Source: Ichthyosporea sp. XGB-2017a (Eukaryota > Opisthokonta > Ichthyosporea). From it: a stretch of 64,000 nt of DNA. Position 1 is the first letter of the stretch, and every line of letters begins with the position of its first letter. Below, in pieces: positions 11,101 to 21,360 of this stretch. Made by a program: the position numbers and the translations under genes. The notes below the pieces were generated by a model. It saw only the letters and a list, made by a program, of their open reading frames with translations, had not been told where the DNA came from and made no database searches. The stretch covers positions 202,645-266,644 of the forward strand of contig PDIM01010328.1 of assembly GCA_002811675.1 (NCBI GenBank), in the 5' to 3' direction.

Positions 11101-12574
11101 CCCTGTAGTGATCAATTTAATACCATGCAGTATGGACTCGCTCGACAGAATTGATGAACAATGCTCTCAAGAAAAGCAAACTAAGCCTATCGAGAAATCT
11201 CCGACTTCCTCGACGGTTGTTAATTCTGTTCAGCGTCTTGGTATCCCAAAATGTACGGCTCAAGAGATGGGCGACCCTATCGAAGCAAACGTTGATCTTG
11301 ACGTCGAAAGCAATCAAGACCCTCTACAAAAGCTCTCCATATGGGACCGGGTTCGTGTTGAATACGGGGTTCACAATTATTCGGTCTTTGTATGCGGTCT
11401 TCTGATGATGTTTTCGTCTACGCTTGTGGCCCTGTTTCTCGAAAAGTACAACGAAGGACAATTCACTGGGGTTGAGACACCCGCGGCAGTATGTGGCTTA
11501 ATTTATCTTAGTCTTTTCTTTAACATGGGTTACTACATGCTTGTAGTGCAAATGCTCACCTTTTTGGTATTTGTCAGAATTGCCTCCACTCTTGTACTGA
11601 CGTCATTTGACCCTTCTGAGCATATTTTGCGTTTCCTTGTTCAATTGGCTTTTGCACTCATGTGCTTATGGATATATCGCAAAAAACTATTCTACCACAC
11701 ATTTGCCTTTTTGTTAGACAGAGAAATGAAGAAGGCCGTGTCAACTCAAGAGAAAAAAGAGAGAACAGCAAAAGCTATACTCCTAAATATTTTGCCGGCT
11801 CAAATAGTGGGAGAGCTCACTATTAATCCTGATATAGAAATAATTGAACACTTTGATCACACTGCACTTCTCAACACGGACTTTGTTTCCTTCACTGAGC
11901 TTTCATCCCGTCTGTCAGCAGTGGAAGTGACTACTCTACTCAACGTTTTATTTGCCGAGTTTGATCGCCTCTGCCAGGTGTACCAGTGTGAGAAGCTATG
12001 CACGATTGGAGATGCCTATGTTGCCGCTAGTGGGGTACCAGAGGCACGAATGGACGCGCTGTCAGACGAGGAAGCGTTGTCCCTTGTAGCATGTGGGATG
12101 TTTCGAGCTTTGAAACAGTACAATAGATCTAGGTCACAATTTACTCAAGGTCACACTGATATTGCCATTAGAATAGGTATGCATTGCGGTCCCGCTATCG
12201 CGTGCATGATCGGCGGTGTTTTGAACAGTCGCTATGGTAAGAATTTTCTTTTTTTGGGAAGTTAAGATTGTTAACGCAAAATTGAATTTCATCCAGTAAG
12301 ATCTAACTATGTTTTTTGTTTCCTTTACTTGAGTGTAGACATTGTTGGTAAAATTGTTTCCGAAACATCCCTATTTGAACAATATGCAAAGGTGAACACA
12401 ATTCACGTATCGGATGTTTTTATGGAAAAGCTGCAAAATGAACGGCCTGACTTTTGCACAAACCTTGCTATGCAAAAAATGGAATTTGAGGCAAATCTGC
12501 CTCAAGGTGAACACAAGAAGTTTACAAGCTACTATGCCAGTGAGTTAGCAATTTCATCCATTGCAATACTTTGA
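8139..12574 (+). CDS. Twelve-TM-style class III nucleotidyl cyclase with exchanged catalytic halves
   Basis: Exons 8139..10128, 10221..12236 and 12339..12574 give 1413 residues. Layout: Gly/Lys-rich N-terminus; first membrane bundle at about 105-315; cyclase domain 1 at about 378-572; two TM helices near 685-735; a long Ser/Arg-rich loop at about 750-1030; a second bundle near 1050-1150; a signalling-helix motif before domain 2 (ILLNILPAQIVGEL); and cyclase domain 2 at about 1210 to the end. Domain 1 lacks both metal-binding Asp (FISING, TGATKY) but has the transition-state Asn/Arg (DAVNVASRM, N525 and R529) and adenine-selecting Lys423 and Asp518 (KLKVTG, LYDAFG). Domain 2 has both metal Asp (NTDFVSFT D1217, TIGDAY D1261) but Ser1343 and Leu1347 in place of Asn/Arg. 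One composite active site with the halves exchanged relative to mammalian adenylyl cyclases is inferred. The 3' end is only 21 bp from that of the next gene. Confidence 0.9.
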
Positions 12575-12595
12575 TAAACATTTTATTATCAATGT

Positions 12596-14210
12596 TTATT
12601 TGCATTTGTATGATTGGCCACTAAAAACAGATTTGTTTAACTGACTTGGCGTGCTAAATGTAAGCCACTGGGCATCTGGGACACCATCAAAAGCTTTGAG
12701 GAATCTTTCTTTGCTTAAATCAGAATCTTCCACTTCACGGATATATATGCATTTGATCTGGTCAGGAAATTGGTGAAAAACTTTTCCGTACACTTCAGGA
12801 TCCTTTTCTCCAGAGTCTCCAATCAAGATAAAGTCTCTGTCAGGGTATTTGTGAATTAGAGGGAGTATGTGAGCCAGTTTAAAAGCTTGAACTCCAGCGA
12901 ACAGTTTAATAAAATCATATTCAAGGGGCTCCAGCAGTTCAACTCGCGCGGTTTTCAAATACATACTACCTCCAGGATAGCCAGCATCGTCCATAAATTC
13001 CTTCAGCACATTATAAAGTTGATATGGAGAACCTGTGTCAAACATTTCAAAGATGCCGTTAGTAAAAAAGTACACTTAAACACTAAACATGAATGCCACA
13101 AACATTCGAAAACATACCTGATACATAGTGAAACGAGGCTCCATCGAGTGCTTCCCAACTTTTGTAAATTTCCGGAAGTCCTTCAACGTGCTGAAAAGGT
13201 TTTAAGAACGTATTTGCCATCATTCTAGGAAACTTCAAGACTTCCGTGATTTTAATAGTGTCCTTAACAACAATGAATATCAGAGAGACAATATTCAGTC
13301 CGCTGTACAAGGTAGCAATTAGGATATCAAACAATGCTATTAAAAGCATTAAACGTCACTTACATCGATGTCCGAAATTACAGATATTCCCTTTCTGCCA
13401 ACTAGCTGTATCTCCCCAGTGAATACACGCTCGTCCGTCTCTCCCAAAACCGCTGCATACTGAACAAGTACGCCGTTCTTTGCATTTGAAATAACATTGC
13501 CAAGGTCTGAGTGAGAAATATTGATTGTTGTCCTTGCGTGTCCCGTACCGTCTAGGGCAGAGAAATACAATTTAACAAAATGAGGCTAAGAGGACGAGAA
13601 CATCCCTTTCATGCTAGATCCATAACACAAACTTACCTGTCACCTTATCAAATTTGAATATAGAGTTGGGCGAGCTTCGCATAATCGCTTCACAACCTTC
13701 CAAACCACCGTTTGAGTCTGGGCCATTTGCCTTGCACGACGTTATCTTAACCGTGAGAAGTTTTCCGCGCTCAAAGTCCCTTACAAAAAGCCAAGCCCGT
13801 TTTTGATACAGTTCTGCTGCTTCCAAAGTCATGTCATTCTTATTAAATAGAGTCGATATGTAATCAATAATTATTTTCCTCAGATAGGAGTCGTGTTCTT
13901 TCTCAAAGACACAGCCATGCAGATCAAGAGCAATGCTATCTTTGCCGAGAATATAACCGTCAGTCCTGTAAAAATCTATAAATTCGTCCCCGCTTATTGC
14001 CGGGCTTCACAAGGAAAATACAAATACGGGTTAATGAATTAATAAATCAAACGACACACTGAGGAGAAAGACTTACCTAGAAAGCAGTAACATCACATAC
14101 GGAACAACCACCAGCAGAAAAAAACCAATGGCAGCTCCTTTGAGAGCAGTCTTTGCTAGGAATTTACAAATTCTGAAAAGACTACCAACACTTGCTGAAC
14201 TCACAGCCAT
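12596..14210 (-). CDS. App1-type phosphatidate phosphatase (DUF2183), membrane-anchored
   Basis: Five exons, 14210..14077, 14004..13637, 13551..13364, 13262..13118 and 13032..12596, all GT-AG, give 423 residues. Residues 22-44 form one hydrophobic helix (signal anchor). The body matches the DUF2183/App1 family: WLFVRDFERG near 100; GISVISDID completed across an intron to DIDDTIK at 228-234; the SGSPYQLY region; and FILIGDSGEKDPE around 346-356. The DxDxT of D228/D230/T232 and Asp351 are the haloacid-dehalogenase-type catalytic and metal residues of this family. Yeast App1 removes phosphate from phosphatidate to make diacylglycerol at actin patches; the same activity is inferred here, on an internal membrane. 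The catalytic motif is split exactly after its second Asp by an intron, so the gene cannot be read without splicing. It converges on the cyclase gene with almost no space, so their 3' UTRs must overlap. Confidence 0.9.
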
Positions 14211-14642
14211 CTCACTCTTGCTCTTTCCAATCTATACGAGCGCTAAGACTAGAAGTGATAGACCACTATTCTCTACGATATTAAAGTCCCCAGGATGCCG
14301 ATCTTAGAAGCTAGGGACTGTTTTGATTTATGTCTTGCAGTGGGTAAAGTGAGTGCATCAACTAATACGTCTTCTCTATGGATCAAGAAGTCACTTCTCC
14401 ATCTGTCTATGATTTATCTGCCTGTAATGATTCTAAGAGTGGTCTGGGTTACACTTATTGCACTATATTAGCTATCAGAACAATTCTGCAATCAAGCACC
14501 TTAGGGGTTGCCTTTATTTCAATGCATCATCGACACGCCTGCCCAGACGATTGGCGCCTATAATATTCACCGTGGTACTCGCCTGCGTTATTATTATTGC
14601 CCCCGCAAAAGTGCAAACTCGCGGGTTTACTCCAAACCCCAA
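14211..14642. other. Intergenic between two minus-strand genes
   Basis: Upstream region of the App1-like gene and 3' region of CTU2. No coding sequence or clear motif stands out. Confidence 0.4.
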
Positions 14643-16238
14643 TCAATTCGAGTCGTCGTCCTCTTCTTCAGAAGAATCTGAAAGAAGGTATTGTGAGATC
14701 TTCTGCTTGGCATTCGTGCGATGGACATATCGATGCACCTGTTCAGCGGCATACGGAGGAAGAACAATGTTTTTGGGTTTGATTTCATTGCTTACAATTA
14801 AGGCACAGCCATAGCAAAGGGTGGACGACAAGTCACAGACATTCATGCAGTTGTAGTAGTGCGATTTTGAGTTTTTGGAGACACAGTTATTCGTGTTAGA
14901 TGTACAGGTGCCGCTACTTGCACTACATCCCTGACCCGCCCCCGAGTTGCCACTACAACATTCATTTAGAGTATTGTCCTTTGTGCTTTCTTCATTGAAC
15001 GTGGTCATGGAAAGCTTTTTAGCAAGGGCAGCGGTCTGTTCATCCATTGTAAGAGGGCTATGACACATTGGGCAATATTCGCATGTGGATGACCCACTAT
15101 CATCACGGAAAATTAACTTGTCCGCTGTGCGGTATATAGTATTGATTGTGGAAGGGAAGTCCTTTTGCAATTCTGTCAAGAACTTTTCGGTGAGGTGATC
15201 CACACTGCTTGTCTTCATGTCAATTTGCATCGAGGTAAAGGTTGGAATGATGACACAATCCAGCTTTTGAAGTGAGTTAAACAACCCAATTTCTTTCACT
15301 AAGTGGTCACGCATGGGTCGGATGGTCGTAATTTCTGGGAACGTTTTGGCATCGGTAAAGCCGACACTCAGAGGTAAACTGTATCCCCTACCTTTTGCAA
15401 CCCTTGCAAGTACATTAATCGACAACCTTGTTGCATTCTCCCCGGTGAGAACTTTTGTAAACCCATTTCTTTTGGCATATACCTTTATGATCCTCTCCTT
15501 TAAAATTTTGACAAGATCTTCTCTTGCAGTTACAGTGCTTAGTCCCCGAAAAAGTCTCATGAGTTTTGCATCGTTATCCTCGATTTTCCCATCCCTTTCA
15601 TGCTCCCCGATATTCACCAAATCCTTTGCAGTATTGACATCTTCCGTACCTTTCTTTTTTCTTTTTGTACTTGAGTTAAGTTCAAAATCAAAACTATTTG
15701 ATTGCAAAAAAGCAGTGAAGTGGCCTGAATCTGAATACTCCGGCAAAAATACATCGGACAGTGGAATCGAAACGCACGGAAGTCCACAATTTTCACCAAG
15801 TGCATCCATTTTACTTTTGATACTATTCACATCAAACCCACTAAATGAACAAAGCTTATGCTCTGGACGAAAAAGAATACTCTCGTCCACATGAAGCGCT
15901 GAGGCATCGAAATGGAGGCGTCTTGCTGAATCCTTTGGCATGCCCTCCGCTACCATATGGGCCAATGCCCGAGAAGATGGCCCTCCACTCAATGCCACAA
16001 GAACTTTTTCGCCTCGATCAATAACTTTATGTTTCCCCAGAAGATAGCGGAATTTGTGGACAAAAGATCGCTTAAAGCAGTCATTGCAATAGACATTGAG
16101 CCCTCCTAACAAAACCTGGCCAGGATTGATACACTTGAGGCACTTCCTTGTCACGTTCTTCTCTGATTTTGGTATTGAAACTGGAGCAGTCTGAGCCCGA
16201 GGCAAGCCCTGCCCCTCGTCCTTCTCTACATCACACAT
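14643..16238 (-). CDS. CTU2: Cytoplasmic tRNA 2-thiolation protein 2
   Basis: A single exon of 531 residues. The frame is open for 44 more codons upstream, but the first ATG is at 16238 (MCDVEKDEGQG), just before the conserved N-terminal zinc motif CLKC ... CNDCF. A PP-loop SGGPSSRALAHMV follows at about 88, then the FTDAKTFPEITTIRPMRDH stretch and a C-terminal cysteine set (CEYCPMC and LCYGCALIV). This is the CTU2/NCS2 layout. With CTU1/NCS6 it thiolates the wobble uridine of Lys, Glu and Gln tRNAs in the cytosol, using sulfur carried by URM1. The Cys/Ser/Asn-rich insert before the last cysteines and the acidic SSEEEDDDSN tail are lineage features. An unusual start upstream at a GTG is not needed. 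Confidence 0.93.
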   Translation of the reverse strand: MCDVEKDEGQGLPRAQTAPVSIPKSEKNVTRKCLKCINPGQVLLGGLNVYCNDCFKRSFVHKFRYLLGKHKVIDRGEKVLVALSGGPSSRALAHMVAEGMPKDSARRLHFDASALHVDESILFRPEHKLCSFSGFDVNSIKSKMDALGENCGLPCVSIPLSDVFLPEYSDSGHFTAFLQSNSFDFELNSSTKRKKKGTEDVNTAKDLVNIGEHERDGKIEDNDAKLMRLFRGLSTVTAREDLVKILKERIIKVYAKRNGFTKVLTGENATRLSINVLARVAKGRGYSLPLSVGFTDAKTFPEITTIRPMRDHLVKEIGLFNSLQKLDCVIIPTFTSMQIDMKTSSVDHLTEKFLTELQKDFPSTINTIYRTADKLIFRDDSGSSTCEYCPMCHSPLTMDEQTAALAKKLSMTTFNEESTKDNTLNECCSGNSGAGQGCSASSGTCTSNTNNCVSKNSKSHYYNCMNVCDLSSTLCYGCALIVSNEIKPKNIVLPPYAAEQVHRYVHRTNAKQKISQYLLSDSSEEEDDDSN

Positions 16239-17057
16239 CCTGACACCAATACGCTGGTTCCTTTGTGATACGAGCCTTTGTGTGTGCTTCCCTGTGTAAA
16301 TCTGAGTGGCCGTCCCTAGTCTGCAGTGCAGGATATAATTATAATAGGTAAGTACTGAAGTCTGAAGCACATGGTGCAGTGATCATCGATCCTCCCCCTA
16401 ACCCTCCGTGTAGCTAGTGCTAGACCCCTAACCCCTCCTCTACATTGTAATTGACATTTTGTTATTATTATGTAGTGCAGTGACTGTGCGAGTTAGTTTG
16501 TTAATCTCAAATCTGTTTGGGACGAAGAGACAAGAGCGTTCCTGCTGGTTCTTTGAAGGAGGGTGTATTAGTGTACTGCATGACTGGGACCGTGGTTTCC
16601 CACGACCAGGCCACCAGCTTCTTGTGATATTGCCTTAATACAAAGACGATTCCCTACCTCATATCCTAAGCCGAAAGCCGACCTAGTGTTTCAGAAGTGA
16701 TTTGCGTGTAATTTGCTTGCTGGGCATTGCGAAGGAATCAGGCTGTTGAAACTTTCCATTATTATAAGCCACTTTCTTTGTTTACTGAATTCTAGTTGAG
16801 GTAATACTGGGGGCACTGTACTGAACAAGATCTCCCTTTGACTCGACTCTCATTTCGCGCGTGGGTGATCGAATTATTGGCTTTGTTCCTGCTGTACTAT
16901 TCCATAAATCACATTACTTCGGAAAAAGAATCAAGGGGTTAATAAGTCTTACATATTAGGCGCTGGTCCTCTCTGATTTTCAAAGTAGCTACTGTAAATC
17001 AACTGAGACAGCCTCACTAGCCGATTTGTTTTTATTCAACGACAAATATCAGAGCAT
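16239..17057. promoter_or_regulatory. Divergent promoter of CTU2 and the 205-residue gene, two telo-box-like motifs
   Basis: A head-to-head intergenic region. Two CCCCTAACCC-type elements lie near 16392-16403 and 16425-16436, about 150-200 bp before the CTU2 ATG. No gene seen. Confidence 0.45.
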
Positions 17058-17675
17058 ATGACAGAAAGCGACTGTGAGGAAGAGCTTATCCGGAGATTGG
17101 AGCAGGCGCCTCAAAGGTCCCTAGAGTCTTTGAAGCGGGAATTTGCTCATCGATATGACGGAAAGAGGGAACTTCATGGAATTAGTTATGAAGAATCTAT
17201 GAGAGAGATTACCAACTTACTTGCACAGGAGGATCCTGAAAAGCCGTTTGTTGTGAACAAAGTGTACTCGTTTCGAAATAACCCGAAAGGCAAAGAAAAA
17301 ACGGTTGCAGTACCTGGAAAGCGCTTTAAGAGGTTAATTGCAAAGAAAAAAATATTTTCTACTGTGGAATTGCAAAATTTGTGCCGGGGTGTGACTTCTT
17401 TTGCCGGCAACTGCGACGACATTGCAGTGTGGCTTGGAAGCGGTGATGATGAACTGCCACCTTGTTTGGAAGGGTTTGATGGCCACTATGTGTGTTATTA
17501 TTTTGGGCTTCAGTGCAATTGTGGTCCAGCAATTACAGAAATTGTGATAAACCCTTACAAGGACCTCATTCTTATTTCTGAGCATTCCCGAACCAACTTT
17601 AAAAATGTATATATTGAGTGGTTGAAGCGACAAAAGCGAAAAGCTTTAGACAATGCGTTGCGGACGGCTCGCTAG
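17058..17675 (+). CDS. Unknown 205-residue protein
   Basis: A single exon starting MTESDCEEELIRRLEQ. The N-terminal 60 residues are charged and helical in character. A basic patch follows (KEKTVAVPGKRFKRLIAKKKI), then a better-ordered region with CNCGPAITEIVINPYKDLILISEHS, ending in a basic WLKRQKRKALDNALRTAR tail. No signal peptide or membrane segment is evident. The codon pattern and length exceed chance, and the ATG follows an upstream in-frame stop region, so I accept it as a gene. I do not recognise the family. The basic C-terminus would suit nucleic-acid or nucleolar association, but that is only a guess. Confidence 0.65.
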   Translation: MTESDCEEELIRRLEQAPQRSLESLKREFAHRYDGKRELHGISYEESMREITNLLAQEDPEKPFVVNKVYSFRNNPKGKEKTVAVPGKRFKRLIAKKKIFSTVELQNLCRGVTSFAGNCDDIAVWLGSGDDELPPCLEGFDGHYVCYYFGLQCNCGPAITEIVINPYKDLILISEHSRTNFKNVYIEWLKRQKRKALDNALRTAR

Positions 17676-18332
17676 AAAATACATTCCCTGGTATGCACTG
17701 TCGTGCCAATTGCACAATACTCTTGGCCCATCGTGCTCTGCACAGAGTGTTTACGCTGCTTGATATCTAAATTCTTAACTTCGTCGTTGAGATGAGAGCC
17801 AATTGACATACCGAAGGTGGGCGCCATAGCGCTTGCCTAAAAACCCAGACGGCCAAAGGTGCAAGCCACGTTGAATATGCGCACGTTAGGATTCGAGCCC
17901 CATTATTTTGCGAGACATCGTCATTGTCTGAGATAGAATCTCCACTTAAATGGCCCTGAATGGCACGTGTCAGATACAAGACTCCCAGTGGCGATGGAAG
18001 AATTCATCTGGAAAGCAATATCCCCATAAAAAGGCAAATTATGTAATGCGGCAATAAAGGCACCCCTTAACCCTATTGTCAGGTGACATGATCAATTGAG
18101 TGTTGTAGCTGGACAATGACGTGATATGGAGTCAGCTACTGCCTAGCTACTGTAGCCTCAACTAGGTGCAGTACTTGTGTCCTAATCTAAAAAACCATTA
18201 CACAGCGTATAGAAGGAGATGCAAAACTGAGACATAGAGAACACTGGGAGTAGACAGACAGTCAAGGCCCTCTTTTGTCGTTCGTCTTGCGAAAGAAAGC
18301 GGTCACACAACAAAAAGGCTTATTTATATACA
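17676..18332. other. Intergenic between two plus-strand genes
   Basis: No gene recognised. A CCCCTTAACCCTA element sits near 18064-18076, about 260 bp before the next start codon. Confidence 0.4.
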
Positions 18333-19061
18333 ATGAAGGCAAATCAGTTTTGTAGTCAGTTTATGAATCACTACACTGCCTTGTGCAGAGATAAGCCTAA
18401 GGTCAAGAAATCAGTAGATGTAAAGGCGTCTCTCACTCGTTGTAGTAACATGCAGGCAGTGCCCCCCAACAGAGGGGTAAACAATCAGGCAACATTTAAT
18501 GCTGTAGAGAATTCCTTGATTTCAAATATTGAAAATGCTTTTAAGGACGTTTCCGACTGTTGTTTTGAAATCAATCTTTCAGGACAGACACTAGAACTCA
18601 ATGAGATAAAAGCGCTTTGCTTGACGCTCGAGAGGAATTCTAAGCTTAGAGTTCGTTTATTACTTCATGGTTGCAGTATAAGTGACGAAAGCATGGTGTA
18701 TATAGTGCGGCTGATTAGAAAAGACACGGGTGTATTTTTTCTTGATCTATCTTTGAATCCTAATGCATTCAGAAAGTTTTATATTTTAGAAGCTTTCGTG
18801 GAAGCACTTAAGTTTAACACTCACCTAAAGGGACTTATACTAGATGATAACAGCTTTAAAGAAAGTCACGTGAGTCTAATATGCAAGTTTTTGTCCAATC
18901 CCATGTATTTAGAGCGCGTGAGCTTACTGGGGGTGTGTGGGGAATTATCTCGAGAGTGCCTCGAGTGTTTATTGAAAGTTCCAGAGCTTAATGGGAAAAT
19001 TGCTGACTTTTCAATTGACACAGCTCTCCTAGAGTCGAATGAAGTGTGTTCTGGGGGGTAG
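18333..19061 (+). CDS. Leucine-rich-repeat (RNI-like) protein
   Basis: A single exon of 242 residues from ATG 18333. Residues 1-55 are low in structure. From about 80, repeated strand-turn units appear with leucine spacing of the ribonuclease-inhibitor LRR class: CFEINLSGQTL, LRVRLLLHGCSI, VFFLDLSLNPNAF, LKGLILDDNSF, LERVSLLGVCGEL. Such short RNI-type proteins serve as protein-binding scaffolds; in flagellates many are axonemal, but the sequence gives no localisation. There is no signal peptide, transmembrane helix or kinase part. The short length means about five repeats and probably capped ends, so this may be a complete small protein. The specific partner cannot be predicted. Confidence 0.7.
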   Translation: MKANQFCSQFMNHYTALCRDKPKVKKSVDVKASLTRCSNMQAVPPNRGVNNQATFNAVENSLISNIENAFKDVSDCCFEINLSGQTLELNEIKALCLTLERNSKLRVRLLLHGCSISDESMVYIVRLIRKDTGVFFLDLSLNPNAFRKFYILEAFVEALKFNTHLKGLILDDNSFKESHVSLICKFLSNPMYLERVSLLGVCGELSRECLECLLKVPELNGKIADFSIDTALLESNEVCSGG

Positions 19062-19315
19062 CAATTCTGCGGCACCCCCGACTATGGGAAGTAAGTTGAC
19101 TATTATGACGGAAGTGGTAGACCAAGCCACTTGACATTTCTTTGGGCAGACCAAGTACTTAATTAATTGTGTCTTCCGAGTAGAAACACACACTGTGGGA
19201 CTTATACTCGCTGATGCGCAGCTGACATTCCAGATGGAGAAGTTGTTCCCTTCCGGAACTAAGAACCGTTCTAATAATGCGCGTGCTTATTACAGTAATT
19301 ATTGTTGTGCACTCA

Positions 19316-19321
19316 AATAAA
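19316..19321 (+). terminator. AATAAA poly(A) signal of the LRR gene
   Basis: A canonical hexamer 255 bp after the LRR stop codon. Confidence 0.5.
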
Positions 19322-19570
19322 GTTCAATGAATGAATGCAGATATGAATGCATAGTGCCTATATCTGTGCCGTACTCGTTTGTAGATCCTCTGCACAAAGT
19401 TTGTAGTACATTTCGTGGGAACCTTTGCTGGTCATAAACTAATTGCGGCGCACAGTTTAAACCCATCAGACAGAAAAGCTACCGTACGTGCGTGTGTCCA
19501 GCTGAAGAAAGACTCAAAAAGCAGTTTCCAAACTAGTCTGCAATTTAGAATATCCAGTGCAATCCCGGCA

Positions 19571-19909
19571 TCATGATGCCCTTGCGGTCTCTTCGGTCTT
19601 AATCCTCATGAAATATTTACTTGAGCTTTGGTTATAAATAGCCTTATAGTATGTAATTAAAGTGAAATTATGGAGAATATTGTTCCCAATTTCTTCCCTG
19701 TATTTCCGAATGTTCCCAGAGTACTCTTCATCTGTTGTTCCATTTTCGAGGCTGTAGTTACTGTGAAGTGTAATTGCAACAACAAAACAAACTGCGAGAA
19801 ATCTGCTAAATATATATGTCAGTAGCAGATCATCTGAAAAATAGAAGATACAGCGAGGAACTATATAATAATGTGTACTATGTAATGGAGGAAGATGATT
19901 GTAACTCAT
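19571..19909 (-). CDS. Doubtful 112-codon reading frame
   Basis: ATG at 19909. The middle is hydrophobic (FLAVCFVVAITL) and could be one membrane helix, and several NxS/T sites follow. Upstream and downstream DNA is AT-rich and no family resemblance is seen. It may be a small membrane protein, an exon of a larger gene or chance. Confidence 0.2.
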   Translation of the reverse strand: MSYNHLPPLHSTHYYIVPRCIFYFSDDLLLTYIFSRFLAVCFVVAITLHSNYSLENGTTDEEYSGNIRKYREEIGNNILHNFTLITYYKAIYNQSSSKYFMRIKTEETARAS

Positions 19910-20813
19910 GGGTGTAAATTAGCGGTGGTGCTGCGCTGTGAGCCATGTACTACACTCGTGCAGTTGACAATTTAATTTCTATAATTACTACATAATTGTT
20001 TCATGATGCTGTGACTCTCGAAGAAAATTCAAAAATCGCCTATAATTAAATGCCTATTGTCAATTGTCATGAGAGCCATGTAATTGTTGGTGATGTGATT
20101 GGATGGTATTCTGTATTCATCTATCTATTAATGTAATTAATACTTAACGCTCCTTGTAAATAATATTATTGGCTGAGAAAAGGATATGAAAAAATGGGGA
20201 AGCACATAACCTTTTCTGTAACCCTAGCAATTTTGGAGTTTTTAATCTGGTTTTGGAATATTATGATGGAAGACAGCTGTAGGGAGCCAATGGCATCATC
20301 AAGACTTCAGTAACTATCATCATCACTCCTGGTTTGGGCATCGAATAATTACCTAAAGAGAACATTGGAGTGCTCTTTCCGGGACCCTACGAAGAGGGTG
20401 TATAAATCAGCGAAGAATTAGGGAATGGGCCTGTGGGAAGGGATGGGAGTGCATGAGAGAGTGAGATGAAGAGTGTGTTTGATCAGATTCAATAAAATCT
20501 CCGAGCCCATAGTTGGGCGTGATAAAGAGTCCTGCTCTTATGCAGGGACTTGGATATATATAGGTTCATGCAATTAGGATGAAGATATGAGGGACCTCCT
20601 AGGCCCTCTCCCCTTTAGCGGGGAATTTATAGGGAAATCCTCATCCCAGAAACTCCCACTCATTTTTGTTTTCTCAGCGAAGGAATTATCTCCCATGTGA
20701 TTGGTAGGCTAGTTGGAGTACCTGTGCTGTGATTGGACAGATGGTGATGCTGGATGTCTATTGCAGGCACGGTGGACCTCCATTACGGTTCTCACATGAC
20801 CCTAATTTGTATA

Positions 20814-21029
20814 TCGCCGGCCACTCACAGGGCCACTCACAGACGAAAACTATAAAACATCACTCTCTCCACGTTGACGAAATATTTGTGTAATTTGTAC
20901 ACTAGCAAGATTTAGATTTGCAAGATTTCGATTTTGGAATTGGCTATAGTACTTAGTATTTCCAGCTTGGTCATATATATAGTATTTAAAAATGATTAAT
21001 TTGAATGAACAAAATTCAAAAGAAAAGGT
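20814..21029 (+). repeat. First copy of the sequence that flanks the gap
   Basis: These 216 bp match 21130-21360 almost base for base, including the transporter ATG (here at 20992) and its first 12 codons, then run into N. This copy lacks one 15-bp unit (GATTTGGATTTGCAA type) that is present in the second copy. Confidence 0.85.
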
Positions 21030-21129
21030 NNNNNNNNNNNNNNNNNNNNNNNNNNNNNNNNNNNNNNNNNNNNNNNNNNNNNNNNNNNNNNNNNNNNNNN
21101 NNNNNNNNNNNNNNNNNNNNNNNNNNNNN
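21030..21129. other. Assembly gap (100 N)
   Basis: Exactly 100 N, a conventional placeholder of unknown length, with duplicated sequence on both sides. Confidence 0.98.
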
Positions 21130-21360
21130 TCGCCGGCCACTCACAGGGCCACTCACAGACGAAAACTATAAAACATCACTCTCTCCACGTTGACGAAATA
21201 TTTGTGTAATTTGTACACTAGCAAGATTTAGATTTGCAAGATTTGGATTTGCAAGATTTCGATTTTGGAATTGGCTATAGTACTTAGTATTTCCAGCTTG
21301 GTCATATATATAGTATTTAAAAATGATTAATTTGAATGAACAAAATTCAAAAGAAAAGGT
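21130..21360 (+). repeat. Second copy of the gap-flanking sequence
   Basis: The longer copy of the promoter and first codons of the transporter, with one extra 15-bp unit. It leads into the intact gene. Confidence 0.85.

Larger units (their letters stand above)
19062..21322. other. Long intergenic stretch with an assembly gap
   Basis: Apart from the poly(A) signal near 19316 and a doubtful frame at 19571-19909, nothing coding is supportable. It ends in the duplicated promoter and start of the amino-acid transporter on both sides of a run of N. Confidence 0.5.

Noticed and set aside
16239-16370. 44-codon N-terminal extension of CTU2
   Set aside because: It would need a GTG start, and family members begin shortly before the CLKC motif, as at 16238.
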